Origin: Orobanche coerulescens
Taxonomy: Eukaryota > Streptophyta > Magnoliopsida > Lamiales > Orobanchaceae
Direction: 5' to 3'
Assembly: GCA_033398695.1 (NCBI GenBank)
Contig: CM065803.1
Location: 48,785,501 to 48,849,500 of the forward strand
Length of the DNA stretch: 64,000 bases
How positions within the stretch are numbered: the stretch's first letter is position 1; every line of letters starts with the position of its first letter. The notes under the pieces were generated by a model, which saw only the letters and a list, made by a program, of their open reading frames with translations, was not told where the DNA came from and ran no database searches. Of the stretch, positions 1 to 11,612 are shown in pieces. Made by a program: the position numbers and the translations under genes.

Positions 1-2291
1 ACTTTGACCCAAACATGATCCCCGACCGTAAATTCTAACGGCCACTGTCGGTTTTCGGCATAAGATTTCTGTCGGCTCTGCGCGGCTAGCATGTGTTTCC
101 GAACGATAGAGATCTTCTTAATGGACTCCTGGATAAGATCCAACTCGGTAACCGCGGTGTCGGAGGCATCATCCCAGCATAACGGTGACTTGCATCTTCG
201 TCCATACAGGGCCTCGAATGGTGCCATGCCTATGCTTGTATGCGAGCTGTTGTTGTACGAGAACTCCACTAACCCCAAATGTCTAGCCCAATCCTTTCTC
301 CAATCGAGCACGCATGCCCTCAACATATCTTCCAAGGTTTGAATCGTACGCTCGGTCTGTCCATCTGTTTGAGGAAGATAAGCCGTGCTAAAGTGTATTT
401 GGGTCCCCATAGCTTTATGGACGGCTTTCCAAAAACGAGACACATATCTGGTGTCCCGATCGGAAATGATGGATGAGGGAACACCATGTAGCCTTACGAT
501 CTCTCTGATGAAAATGACGGCCAGCTGTTCTGTCCCGGTTGTCTCTTGAATAGGAATGAAATGTGCTGATTTTGTCAATCGATAAACAATGACCCAAATT
601 GTATCCTTTCCTCCCACTGCCGTAGGTAGCTTAGTGACAAAGTCCATTGATATGCTCTCCCATTTCCACTCCGGGATGGGTAGGGGTTGCATAATTCCGG
701 CTGGTCTATGGTGTTCAATTTTCACTTGTTGGCACGTCATACATCGGGCGACGAACCTAGCAACTTCCCATTTCATATTCTTCCACCAAAAACTCTGTCG
801 CAAATCTTTGTACATCTTGCTTGCTCCGGGGTGAATAGAATAGGGAGTGGAGTGCGCCTCTTTCAGTATAATTTGCTTCAGCCCGTCATTCGGTGGAATA
901 CATATCCTGTTCTTGAACCTCACCAAATCACCCTGAATCTTATAGTCGGAAACATCTCCTTTATCGATTCTTGCACCAATCGCACGTAATTCAAGATCTT
1001 CCATCTGTGCTAGACGTATCTCATCTAGTAATAACGAAATTATATTGATTGAGCATAATTGTCCTTCCCTACGTTGTACCCATACTTCGGTGTTGCTTCT
1101 CCTGATATCTTGCTGCAGTTTGGGCTGAACTGTTATGCTGGATACCATTACCTCTTGTGTAGTTTTCCGACTAAGAGCATCAGCCACCACGTTGGCTTTT
1201 CCGGGATGATAAGAGATTTCCACATCGTAGTCCTTGATTAGCTCCAACCAACGCCTCTGTCTCATGTTTAATTCTCTCTGCGTGAAGATATATTTCAAAC
1301 TCTTATGATCCGTGAAAACTTTGCAAATAACTCCGTAGAGATAGTGCCTCCAAATCTTGAGGGCATGCACCACCGCGGCTAGCTCCAAGTCATGAGTCGG
1401 GTAATTTACTTTGTACGGCTTCAGTTGTCGGGATGCGTACGCAACGACTCTGCCATTCTGCATGAAGACACACCCTAGTCCATGCTTGGATGCATCCGTG
1501 TATATAACGAATCCTTCTGTACCCTGTGGTAACACTAGTACTGGGGCGGTAGTTAGCCTACTCTTGAGCTCGTCGAAGCTTTTCTGGCAGTCTGCAGTCC
1601 ATACAAATTTGGTGCTCTTTCTCAGTAGGTTTGTTAACGGTCGGGCGATACAGGAAAAAGCCTCGACGAATCTTCGATAGTAACCCGCCAGTCCCAGGAA
1701 GCTCCTAACCTCCTTGACATTCTTCGGCGGTTCCCAACTCATTATTGTCTCGATCTTTTGTGGGTCGACCTTGACACCTTCTGCCGAGACAACATGTCCG
1801 AGAAAAATTACCTACGGCATCCAGAATTCGCACTTGGACAGTTTCGCATAAAGTTGGTGTTGCCTTAACACGCTCAGCACTTGCCTCAAATGTTCCTCGT
1901 GTTCCTGTCGGATTCGAGAATATATCAGGATGTCGTCGATAAAAACCACCACACATTTATCGAGGAAATCAATCAAAACTCAATTCATCAGTTCCATGAA
2001 AACGGCTGGGGCATTAGTCAACCCGAATGATACCATGATATACTCGTAATGCCCATACCTCGACCGAAATGCAGTCTTGGGTATATCTTCCTCCCGAATC
2101 CTCAATTGGTGATATCCGGACCGTAAATCGATCTTTGAAAACACGACTGCCCCTTGTAGCTGATCCAAGAGGTCATCAATTCTTGGTAGTGGATAACGAT
2201 TCTTGATAGTAACCTTATTCAACTCCCTGTAGTCGATGCACAAGCGTAGAGAGTTGTCTTTCTTCTTAACGAAAGTACCGGCGCGCCCCAC
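1..2291 (-). pseudogene. pol: Chromovirus pol, internal copy 1 (RT, RNase H, integrase; 3' end outside window)
   Basis: Minus-strand pol that copies element RNA to DNA and integrates it. RT starts near 2291 with [17 protein letters not shown]; the catalytic FIDD box is near 1930-1940. RNase H follows ([10 protein letters not shown] near 1490), then integrase (zinc region near 830-720, core near 660-300), running open to position 1. Breaks compared with copy 2: TGA at 1980-1982, just before the FIDD box, and TAG at 1812-1814. Integrase substitutions relative to copy 2 include Asp to Tyr before RLTKSAHF (near 585) and His to Leu in the HPQTDGQTE box (near 385). Gag-PR lies upstream in another frame, separated by the frameshift near 2271. 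Not functional as it stands. Confidence 0.9.
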
Positions 2292-4294
2292 GGCGAGGTG
2301 CTTGGGCGGATCAACCCTTTCTCCAACAGATCTTCGAGCTGTATCTTTAATTCCATCATCTCGGACGGTGCCATCCTGTAAGGAGCTTTGGAAATAGGCC
2401 TCGTCCCCGGCTCGAGTTCAATGGAAAGGTCAACTTTTCGGTGCGATAGCAGCCCTAGTAGTTCATCAGGAAAAACGTCTGGAAACTCATTCACCACCGG
2501 AATGTTTGTGATTGCAAGTTGTGAAGTGTCCTCTCGAAGAACATAACACCAATAGTACTCACTTCGAGAGCTGCAGGAGGCTTCTGTTGCGATAATGCTG
2601 AGAGACCCTTTTGTACTAAAGTGTTCACATCCGCTGATGACATGTGTGGTACCGTCATGAGCCGAAATGGAAATAGTCAAGTGGTAGGTATCCAAGATCG
2701 TTTTGTGCAATGGCATCCTGTCCATACCTAATATGATATCTTCATTCTGGAGCAGAAAGACCATAAGATTAGTGGTCCAGCTATGATTGTTGATGCAGAT
2801 CCGACAGTCTCGAACCTTTTGATCGCTGCTTAATCTACTACCCTCGGGTAGTTTAACAGTAAAGGGCTCACAAGGTACACAAACAAGATTTAAGCGTTCA
2901 ACACATTCCATAGATATAAACGAATGGGTGGCTCCGGTATCAAATAGTACATGCACTGGCTGAGAGTTAACAAGAAGAGTACATGAGATAGCTGGCGCAG
3001 ACTGACCATCCGTAGCCCTCAGCTCAAATACACGAGACGGCACTGACTCCGAAAAGGACGAGGTACCTCCGCCGCACCCACGGCCTCGTCCGGCACCGTG
3101 TAGTGGTGGTTGGTTCTGGTGGGATGGGGCTCGGTAGTTGGAAACAGCAGGCATCCTAGGGGATTGCACAGAGCCTTGTTGACTTGGTTGGGAAGCTGGG
3201 CTCTGAGTGGAATTGGCCCGCCAGCAGTAACGAGACATGTGTCCACTCTTTCCGCAAGTGAAACATTTGGTAGCCGTCTTCTGACACCGATCCTTAGTAT
3301 GCCCGGTCATACCACAATTGAAGCAGTCCTTACGGTAAGGCCGATCAGATACACCCTTCTGTTGGTACGAAACCGCCGACTTAAAAGAAGATGCGGGCCC
3401 CAAATTCGTTTTGTTATTGCTCCCAGGCTGAACTGATGTCTTCTGCTTCTTCGAGTTATGCCCGATGTCGGTATTAACAACTGTACCAGAATATGCTGTG
3501 ACTACGTCTTCGTATGCTCTCAGGGTCGTGCAGTGAAATCCTGCGGCATAGCGCTGTACATCCTCCGGTAACCTCTGTGCAAGATGGCATATACGTTGAT
3601 CTTCTGATGGAACCATCTGGGAGATGTAATTAAGCTTGGTTCGGTAGGCCCGAATGATCTCTGGTACTGGCATGTTCTGAGGCCCGGCACTGAAAAAGTC
3701 TCGTGCACGAGCGGTTTGGGCTGATCTGTGACAGTACTCGCTCCGTAGTAGTCGGGCAAATTCGGTCCACCCGACCACTCGGTCCTCTGGCCTGTATGTC
3801 CTCCACCAACGTGCAGCAGTGTCACGGAGTTGATTAATTCCGAGCGTCACCTTTCTGTTCTCTGGACATCCGATTACCTCGAATGCAGTCTCCATTTCAT
3901 AAATCCAGTCGTCCACGTGTTTCTATCCTGTTCCGTCAAATAATGGAGGCCTAGCCTTCAACACCTCTCCCAACCATCGATCTCTTCTTGCGTTTTCTTC
4001 CACATTGATGACCGGTATCCGTTCCGCCTGATTGACCTGAGCAATTCCCATGGCGATGGCCTGGGCAAGGGCCTGAACAAAAGCTGGGTCCATACCCCCC
4101 GGGTTGTTATTCTGGCGCTCCGCCTCCTGATCGTTTTGATTAACTGGTGGCGGCTGGCCCCCAGCAGGATGGGTCTCGGCAGTGTTCCCGTCCTCATTGT
4201 GGTTCGCGGCTGAACCCTGAGCGTCATTCACCATCCTCCTAGCTCCTCGGCGTGCCAACACTAACGGTATTAATCTAAAGCCAATTCCACGCAC
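2219..4294 (-). pseudogene. gag-pro: Chromovirus gag-protease, internal copy 1
   Basis: Structural gag plus aspartic protease. Order: Ala/Asn-rich N terminus, gag core (GCPENRKV near 3855, ARWWRTYRP near 3800), two CCHC knuckles at about 3230-3330 ([14 protein letters not shown] and [14 protein letters not shown]), protease box [12 protein letters not shown] near 2930, and the start of the RT region ([10 protein letters not shown] near 2475). An in-frame TAG at 3923-3925 (copy 2 has GAG) cuts gag from the rest. The ATG that begins MARRGARR in copy 2 is TTG here, so only an upstream ATG at 4294 or a downstream one remains. The frame ends at 2219, after the shared one-base deletion near 2271 that takes pol out of frame. 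Confidence 0.88.
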
Positions 4295-4430
4295 GGTTTA
4301 CAATCAAATGTTGTACAAAAATAGAAACACACACATATCACTTACTTGCATTCCCATGAGGAGTTTCGATCGCTTGGGGTGTTGGACTTCGAAAAAAAAT
4401 AGGAGAAAGTTTATTCAAACCAGGAGTTTC

Positions 4431-4442
4431 TCTCCGATACCA
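4431..4442 (-). other. Primer-binding site, internal copy 1 (initiator tRNA-Met)
   Basis: Minus-strand TGGTATCGGAGA lies five bases inside the LTR edge at 4448. Plant Ty3/gypsy elements are primed by initiator tRNA-Met (TGGTATCAGAGC type). Here one core base differs (A to G) and the last base is also off, so priming may be weakened. Confidence 0.8.
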
Positions 4443-4447
4443 TTTTC

Positions 4448-6737
4448 TGTAACACCCCCAAAATATCTCGAGGTATTACAGTGCCGTGAACCCCACGTGG
4501 GACCCACAAGGCTAGTTGGAATAATAGGCATTTTAAGAAAATCGCGATAAAACATTAAATTCAAGGTTTAAATAATGTGAGTCGAAAGATTTAAGGAAAA
4601 ATGTAGTTTGTAGTCCAATTATTACACAACAAAAGTTTTTCCAAAGAAAACAATTTATTTCAATCTGAGCAGCGGCTAGAGATAATTCCAACACCGTTCA
4701 AGTCTGACCGGACCCCTCGGGAATGTCCTACACATGATGAACAATTTTACCTGGTACGACGAATCATACCAGGTATCCAAGGTCAGAGAATGCATACCAA
4801 ATAACAGTTACTAACATTGATATACGTCATCTTTACAATCACAGTATCTAGTAATCACATGAAATATTTCATCACTCAACCGACGTTGTCTCTCTCTTTT
4901 ATCACATAAGCCCCAAGGTCGCAACCAAGGGTCACGGAAGTATCCACACGGGAATACCCCAGAACATAGGCGCCCAATTCGGGTCTTACCCCCTAACACA
5001 TTTCCACATGGGTACCATACAGGTTTTATCCCCAACACATCGGCCCATTTATAACATTTTTAGAGAAAGACAAACGTCGGCTTTTATCAAAATGGCACAT
5101 ACGCACACACGGTATAACATTGATATTAGAAAATTCTCGAGCAAGGTTTCACTTGCCTGTGATCCGATAGTAGGTGCTTTGTGATAAGGAGTCCCCACGC
5201 CCGCTCGAGCTTAACCTAGCCACGAAATATCCGATTAACACCTCGTACGGATTATGATGAATAAAACTAGTCTCCCTTTCCTAATCGGATTCCTAGTGTA
5301 GTTTTGGTTGTCGATATAAGTATCGTTTCTAAGTTTTAACGCATTGCGTACCATTATCCCATTCAATCCTATAATTATCATTATGTATATCGATTTACTC
5401 AAGAGATAATCCTATCATTCTTCGATTGACAACGAATTATTATGGCGTAATCGAATCTCATGCCTTCTAATTCAATTCTATATTCCGAATACTATAATCG
5501 ACGGATTCTATTGCACAATAACTTTGGTGGTTTGATACCCAATATTAATTATACTATCGAATCATTTTCCTTAGTTTGCTAAGTGTCAAAAATCACAAGG
5601 TAAGGGTGGCTACGAACAATGGAACATACGGTAACGGATTACTACGAATTTTCCCACAATTGATTCGCCAAATTTTACATTCTTAGCGATGATTTGAAGT
5701 GAAATTTCGTATGATAGATATGATTTGCATGAAACGAAACATATGAGAAATGATACTTCCGGTTACTACAATTCCATCCGACAAGATTGTTTACGAAGTT
5801 TCCCAAAATCTACCCAATACCCGCAATCTAATAAGTATAAATACGAAAACATCAAAGATATAACTCCAGGGATTGGTGGCTTACCTTATTGGAAGAAGAA
5901 TAATGAAGATAGTTGACGGATTCACAAGAACTATGGGGAAAACGAGAAGTGACTTGAACGACTTGGATAATCTTCACCGGAGCTCAAGAATCCACCTCCT
6001 CAATGCTAGTTGAAGTGTATAAGAGGCTTAAGAACCGAGTATAGGGCTAGGAATTTCTCCAAGGGTGATAGTTTGTGATGTTGGGTCGTGCAAATGAAGA
6101 AGGGAATTGCCATTTTATAAAACTTGTTTTTGGTAACGTACGTTAACGATAAGAGTGTTACGTACGTAAGGCGTATTACGTACGTAACAGTGTAATGACA
6201 ACGTACGTAAAGAACTCACTGCCCGAAATGTGCCCAAGTGTTACGTACGTTAACTTTGGGACATAACGTACGTAACGAATAGTTGACTCGTTTGTCCTCT
6301 AGCCTGCCGAAAGTAACTTTGTCCGTGTCAAAGGAAAGATTCTGGTCAGGAGACCGACCCACCCGTTACGTACGTAATATAGCTACCCTAACGTACGTAA
6401 CAATCGAAATATAGCGTACGTTATGCATGAGTGATAGCGCGCGTTAGACAGAACTTTAACGTGCGTTAGACATAAACTCTTTAGCCTCAAACCACATTCT
6501 AACCATCTCGGGGTGACTATCCCTTCCACTCGTCAACAATTATCGGGGAACAAGACGTTGGCCACCGTCATATTCGCACCGACGATCGTCCCACGGCGTC
6601 AAGGTGTGTCACCCCCGTTTCATTCACATCGTACAATTATATAGCACTCAATGGAATACATAAATAGAAATGACGTCACATTACCAAACATTCACACAGT
6701 ACAAAGTAATCAAGCATGGAATAATGGAGGTATTACA
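4448..6737 (-). repeat. LTR 1 (middle LTR of the tandem)
   Basis: Bounded by TGTAACACCCCC at 4448 and GGTATTACA at 6737, the usual TG...CA inverted ends. It has the PBS on its left and a polypurine tract on its right, so it acts as 5' LTR for copy 1 and 3' LTR for copy 2. Length 2290 bp. It contains no gene. The minus-strand TATA box is at 6113-6122 with a palindrome cluster upstream of it (6133-6475). The rest is AT-rich R/U5 sequence in which I see no conserved coding. Confidence 0.93.
6113..6475 (-). promoter_or_regulatory. LTR promoter: TATA box and ACGTACGT palindrome cluster
   Basis: The minus-strand TATA box (TTTTATAAAA, 6113-6122) lies just downstream of about nine copies of an ACGTACGT-core palindrome at roughly 6136, 6159, 6178, 6201, 6242, 6266, 6366, 6391 and 6415. 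Degraded variants with GCGCGC or ACGTGCG cores lie near 6437 and 6461. Most copies are flanked by AA and TT or TT and AA, giving 12-14-bp dyads. Spacing is irregular. The position in U3 suggests transcription-factor sites; no factor can be named. Confidence 0.75.
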
Positions 6738-6750
6738 TATCACCCCTCTT
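6738..6750 (-). other. Polypurine tract of internal copy 2
   Basis: Minus-strand AAGAGGGGTGATA directly abuts the LTR end at 6737. It is the expected plus-strand primer for a Ty3/gypsy element. Confidence 0.85.
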
Positions 6751-6772
6751 AAAAATAGTTTCGTCACGAAAC

Positions 6773-9457
6773 TTAAGAAAATAACTCGGGATGACTCTCC
6801 TTCATGCTCGACTCGGTTTCCCAAGTCGCTTCTTCCGTGCCGTGGTGCGACCACTGAATCTTCACGAGGGGTATGACTTTATTTCTTAACATCTTCACAC
6901 GCCGATCCAAAATGGCGGTCGGTATCTCTCTAAAGGTAGCGTCATCGGAAATTTCCACTTCTTCGAAATTGAGCTTGTGACTCGGGTCATAGACATACTT
7001 CCTTAACTGGGAGACGTGAAAAATGTTATGTACTCCATCCAGATGCGGCGGTAGAGCTAATCGATACGCGAGTTTCCCTACTCGGTCCAATATCTCAAAC
7101 GGACCTATAAATCTCGGGCTTAACTTGCCCTTCTGGCCGAAACGCCGGATACCTCACATAAGTGATACTTTGACCCAAACATGATCCCCGACCGTAAATT
7201 CTAACGGTCGCTGTCGGTTTTTGGCATAAGATTTCTGTCGGCTCTGCGCGGCTAGCATGTGTTTCCGAACGATAGAGATCTTCTTAATGGACTCCTGGAT
7301 AAGATCCAACTCGGTAACCGCGGTGTCGGAGGCATCATCCCAGCATAACGGTGACTTGCATCTTCGTCCATACAGGGCCTCGAATGGTGCCATGTCTATG
7401 CTTGTATGCCAGCTGTTGTTGTACGAGAACTCCACTAACCCCAAATGTCTAGCCCAATCCTTTCCCCAATCGAGCACGCATGCCCTCAACATATCTTCCA
7501 AGGTTTGAATTGTACGCTCGGTCTGTCCATCTGTCTGAGGATGATAAGCCGTGCTAAAGTGTATTTGGGTCCCCATAGCTTTATGGACGGCTTTCCAAAA
7601 ACGAGACACATATCTGGTGTCCCTATCGGAAATGATGGACGAGGGAACACCATGTAGCCTTACGATCTCTCTGATGAAAATGACGGCCAGCTGTTCTATC
7701 CCGGTTGTCTCTTGAATAGGAATGAAATGTGCTGATTTTGTCAATCGATCAACAATGACCCAAATTGTATCCTTTCCTCCCACTACCGTAGGTAGCTTAG
7801 TGACAAAGTCCATTGATATGCTCTCCCATTTCCACTCCGGGATGGGTAGGGGTTGCATAATTCCGGCTGGTCTGCGGTGTTCAATTTTCACTTGTTGGCA
7901 CATCATACATCGGGCGACGAACCTAGCAACTTCCCATTTCATATTCTTCCACCAAAAACTCTATCGCAAATCTTTGTACATCTTGCTTGCTCCGAGGTGA
8001 ATAGAATAGGGAGTGGAGTGCGCCTCTTTCAGTATAGTTTGCTTCAGCCCGTCATTCGGTGGAATACATATCCTGTTCTTGAACCTCACCAAATCACCCT
8101 GAATCTTATAGTCGGAAACATCTCCTTTCTCGATTCTTGAACCAATCGCACGTAATTCAGGATCTTCCATCTGTGCTAGACGTATCTCATCTAGTAAGGA
8201 TGAAAGTATATTGATTGAGCATAATTGTCCTTGCCTACGTTGTACCCATACTTCGGTGTTACTTCTCCTGATATCTTGCTGCAGTTTGGGCTGAACTGTT
8301 ATGCTGGATACCATTACCTCTTGTGTAGTTTTCCGACTAAGAGCATCAGCCACCACGTTGGCTTTTCCGGGATGATACGAGATTTCCACATCGTAGTCCT
8401 TGATTAGCTCCAACCAACGCCTCTGTCTCATGTTTAATTCTCTCTGCGTGAAGATATATTTCAAACTCTTATGATCCGTGAAAACTTTGCAAGTAACTCC
8501 GTAGAGATAGTGCCTCCAAATCTTGAGGGCATGCACCACCGCGGCTAGCTCCAAGTCATGTGTCGGGTAATTTACTTCGTACGGCTTCAGTTGTTGGGAT
8601 GCGTACGCAACGACTCTGCCAATCTGCATGAAGACACACCCTAGTCCATGCTTGGATGCATCCGTGTATATAACGAATCCTTCTGTACCCTGTGGTAACA
8701 CTAGTACTGGGGCGGTAGTTAGCCTACTCTTGAGCTCATCGAAGCTCTTTTGGCAGTCTGCAGTCCATACAAATTTGGTGCTCTTTCTCAGTAGGTTTGT
8801 TAACGGTCGGGCGATACAGGAAAAAGCCTCGACAAATCTTCGATAGTAACCCGCCAGTCCCAGGAAGCTCCTAACCTCCTTGACATTCTTCGGCGGTTCC
8901 CAACTCGTTATTGTCTCGATCTTTTGTGGGTCGACCTTGACACCTTCTGCCGAGACAACATGTCCGAGAAAAATTACCTCCGGCATCCAGAATTCGCACT
9001 TGGACAGTTTCGCATAAAGTTGGTGTTGCCTTAACACGCTCAGCACTTGCCTCAAATGTTCCTCGTGTTCCTGTCGGCTTCGAGAATATATCAGGATGTC
9101 GTCGATAAAAACCACCACGCATTTATCGAGGAAGTCAATCAAAACTCTATTTATCAGTTCCATGAAAACGGCTGGGGCATTAGTCAACCCGAATGATACC
9201 ACGATATACTCATAATGCCCATACTTCGACCGAAATGCAGTCTTGGGTATATCTTCCTCCCGAATCCTCAATTGGTGATATCCGGACCGTAAATCGATCT
9301 TTGAAAACACGACTGCCCCTTGTAGCTGATCCAAGAGGTCATCAATTCTTGGTAGTGGATAACGATTCTTGATAGTAACCTTATTCAACTCCCTGTAGTC
9401 GATGCACAAGCGTAGAGAGTTGTCTTTCTTCTTAACGAAAGTACCGGCGCGCCCCAC
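6773..9457 (-). pseudogene. pol: Chromovirus pol, internal copy 2 (RT, RNase H, integrase, chromodomain)
   Basis: Minus-strand pol. RT spans about 9457-8900 ([20 protein letters not shown]). RNase H spans about 8700-8350 ([28 protein letters not shown]). Integrase runs from about 8040 to 7150, with zinc residues CMMCQQ near 7905, DFVTKLP near 7805, ISDRDTRY near 7630 and HPQTDGQTE near 7550. The C-terminal GPFEILDRV region leads to a chromodomain-like tail (PLVKIQWSHHGTEEATWE), which in chromoviruses is thought to guide integration to particular chromatin. Breaks: TAG at 7961-7963 (CAG in copy 1) and TGA at 7154-7156, plus the frameshift from gag-PR near 9438. All catalytic boxes are otherwise present. 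Confidence 0.92.
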
Positions 9458-11460
9458 GGCGAGGTGTTTGGGCGGATCAACCCTTTCTCCAACAGATCTT
9501 CGAGCTGTATCTTTAATTCCATCATCTCGGACGGTGCCATCCTGTAAGGAGCTTTGGAAATAGGCCTCGTCCCCGGCTCGAGTTCAATGGAAAGGTCAAC
9601 TTTTCGGTGCGATGGCAGCCCTGGTAGTTCATCAGGAAAAACGTCTGGAAACTCATTCACCACCAGAATGTTTGTGATTGCAAGTTGTGAAGTGTCCTCT
9701 CGAAGAACATAACACCAATAGTACTCACTTCGAGAGCTGCAGGAGGCTTCTGTTGCGATAATGCTGAGAGACCCTTTCGTACTAAAGTGTTCACGTCCGC
9801 TGATGACATGTGTGGTACCGTCATGAGCCGAAATGGAAATAGTCAAGTGGTAGGTATCTAAGATCGTTTTGTGCAATGGCATCCAGTCCATACCTAATAT
9901 GATATCTTCATTCTGGAGCGGAAAGACCATAAAATTAGCGGTCCAGCTATGATTGTTGATGCAGATCCGACAGTCTCGAACCTTTTGATCGCCGCTTAAT
10001 CTACTACCCTCGGGTAGTTTAACAGTAAAGGGCTCACAAGGTACACAAACAAGATTTAAGCGTTCAACACATTCCACAGATATGAACGAATGGGTGGCTC
10101 CGGTATCAAATAGTACATGCACTGGCTGAGAGTTAACAAGAAGAGTACCTGAGATAGCTGGCGCAGACTGACCATCCGTAGCCCTCAGCTCAAATACACG
10201 AGACGGCACTGACTCCGAAAAGGACGAGGTACCTCCGCCGCGCCCACGGCCTCGTCCGGCACCATGTAGTGGTGGTTGGTTCTGGTGGGATGGGGCTCGG
10301 TAGTTGGAAACAGCAGGTGTCCTAGGGGATTGCACAGAGCCTTGTTGACTTGGTTGGGAAGCTGGGCTCTGAGTGGAATTGGCCCGCCAGCAGTAACGAG
10401 ACATGTGTCCACTCTTTCCGCAAGTGAAACATTTGGTAGCCGTCTTCTGACACCGATCCTTAGTATGCCCGGTCATACCACAATTGAAGCAGTCCCTACG
10501 GTAAGGCCGATCAGATACACCCTTCTGTTGGTACGAAACCGCCGACTTAAAAGAAGATGTGGGCCCCGAATTCGTTTTGTTGTTGCTCCCAGGCTGAACT
10601 GATGTCTTCTGCTTCTTCGAGTTATGCCCGATGTCGGTATTAACAACTGTACCGGCATATGCTGTGACTACGTCTTCGTATGCTCTCAGGGTCGTGCAGT
10701 GAAATTCGGCGGCATAGCGTTGTACATCCTCCGGTAACCTCTGTGCAAGATGGCATATACGTTGATCTTCTGATGGAACCATCTGGGAGATGTAACTAAG
10801 CTCGGTTCGGTAGGCCCGAATGATCTCTGGTACTGGCATGTTCTGAGGCCCGGCACTGAAAAAGTCTCGTGCGCGAGCGGTTTGGGCTGATCTGGGACAG
10901 TACTCGCTCCATAGTAGTCGGGCAAATTCGATCCACCTGACCACTCGGTCCTCTGGCCTGTAAGTCCTCCACCAACGTGCAGCAGTGTCACGGAGTTGAT
11001 TAATTCCGAGCGGCACCTTTCTGTTCTCTGGACATCCGATTACCTCGAATACAGTCTCCATTTCAGAAATCCAGTCGTCCACGTGTTTCTCTCCTGTTCC
11101 GTCAAATAATGGAGGCCTAGCCTTCAACATCTCTCCCAACCATCGATCTCTTCCTGCGTTTTCTTCCACATTGATGACCGTTATCCGTTCCGCCTGATTG
11201 ACCTGAGCAATTCCCATGGCGATGGCCTGGGCAAGGGCCTGAACAAAAGCTGGGTCCATACCCCCCGGGTTGTTATTCTGGCGCTCCGCCTCCTGATCAT
11301 TTTGATTAACTGGTGGCGGCTGGCCCCCAGCAGGATGGGTCTCGACAGTGTTCCCGTCCTCATTGTGGTTCGCGGCTGAACCCTGAGCGTCATTCACCAT
11401 CCTCCTAGCTCCTCGGCGTGCCATCACTAACGGTATTAATCTAAAGCCAGTTCCACGCAC
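9385..11460 (-). CDS. gag-pro: Chromovirus gag-protease, internal copy 2
   Basis: One open frame of 691 codons. The N terminus is variable (the likely start is [10 protein letters not shown] near 11423, though the frame opens at 11460). The gag core has the conserved W-W-TYRPED region near 10970. Two CCHC knuckles lie at about 10400-10500, then a Gly/Arg patch near 10250, protease [12 protein letters not shown] near 10095 and [10 protein letters not shown] near 9895. The frame then enters the RT N terminus ([12 protein letters not shown]) and runs out at 9385, past a one-base deletion near 9438 that shifts pol. Typical Tekay elements encode gag and pol in one frame, so the break is either a defect or, less likely, a recoding site. 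Gag itself looks intact. Confidence 0.9.
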   Translation of the reverse strand: MRGTGFRLIPLVMARRGARRMVNDAQGSAANHNEDGNTVETHPAGGQPPPVNQNDQEAERQNNNPGGMDPAFVQALAQAIAMGIAQVNQAERITVINVEENAGRDRWLGEMLKARPPLFDGTGEKHVDDWISEMETVFEVIGCPENRKVPLGINQLRDTAARWWRTYRPEDRVVRWIEFARLLWSEYCPRSAQTARARDFFSAGPQNMPVPEIIRAYRTELSYISQMVPSEDQRICHLAQRLPEDVQRYAAEFHCTTLRAYEDVVTAYAGTVVNTDIGHNSKKQKTSVQPGSNNKTNSGPTSSFKSAVSYQQKGVSDRPYRRDCFNCGMTGHTKDRCQKTATKCFTCGKSGHMSRYCWRANSTQSPASQPSQQGSVQSPRTPAVSNYRAPSHQNQPPLHGAGRGRGRGGGTSSFSESVPSRVFELRATDGQSAPAISGTLLVNSQPVHVLFDTGATHSFISVECVERLNLVCVPCEPFTVKLPEGSRLSGDQKVRDCRICINNHSWTANFMVFPLQNEDIILGMDWMPLHKTILDTYHLTISISAHDGTTHVISGREHFSTKGSLSIIATEASCSSRSEYYWCYVLREDTSQLAITNILVVNEFPDVFPDELPGLPSHRKVDLSIELEPGTRPISKAPYRMAPSEMMELKIQLEDLLEKGLIRPNTSPWGAPVLSLRRKTTLYACASTTGS

Positions 11461-11595
11461 GGTTTACAATCAAATGTTGTACAAATAGAAACACACACAT
11501 ATCACTTACTTGCATTCCTATGAGGAGTTTCGAGCGCTTGGGGTGTTGGACTTTGAAAAAAAAATAGGAGAAAGTTTATTCAAACCAGGAGTTTC

Positions 11596-11607
11596 TCTCT
11601 GATACCA
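11596..11607 (-). other. Primer-binding site, internal copy 2
   Basis: Minus-strand TGGTATCAGAGA is five bases from the LTR edge at 11613, matching the initiator tRNA-Met PBS except at the last base. Confidence 0.85.
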
Positions 11608-11612
11608 TTTTC

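Noticed and set aside
4811..5038. 75-codon frame repeated in both tandem LTRs (also 11976-12203)
   Set aside because: Present twice only because the LTR is duplicated; no start context, domain or codon signal, and it lies in R/U5 sequence.
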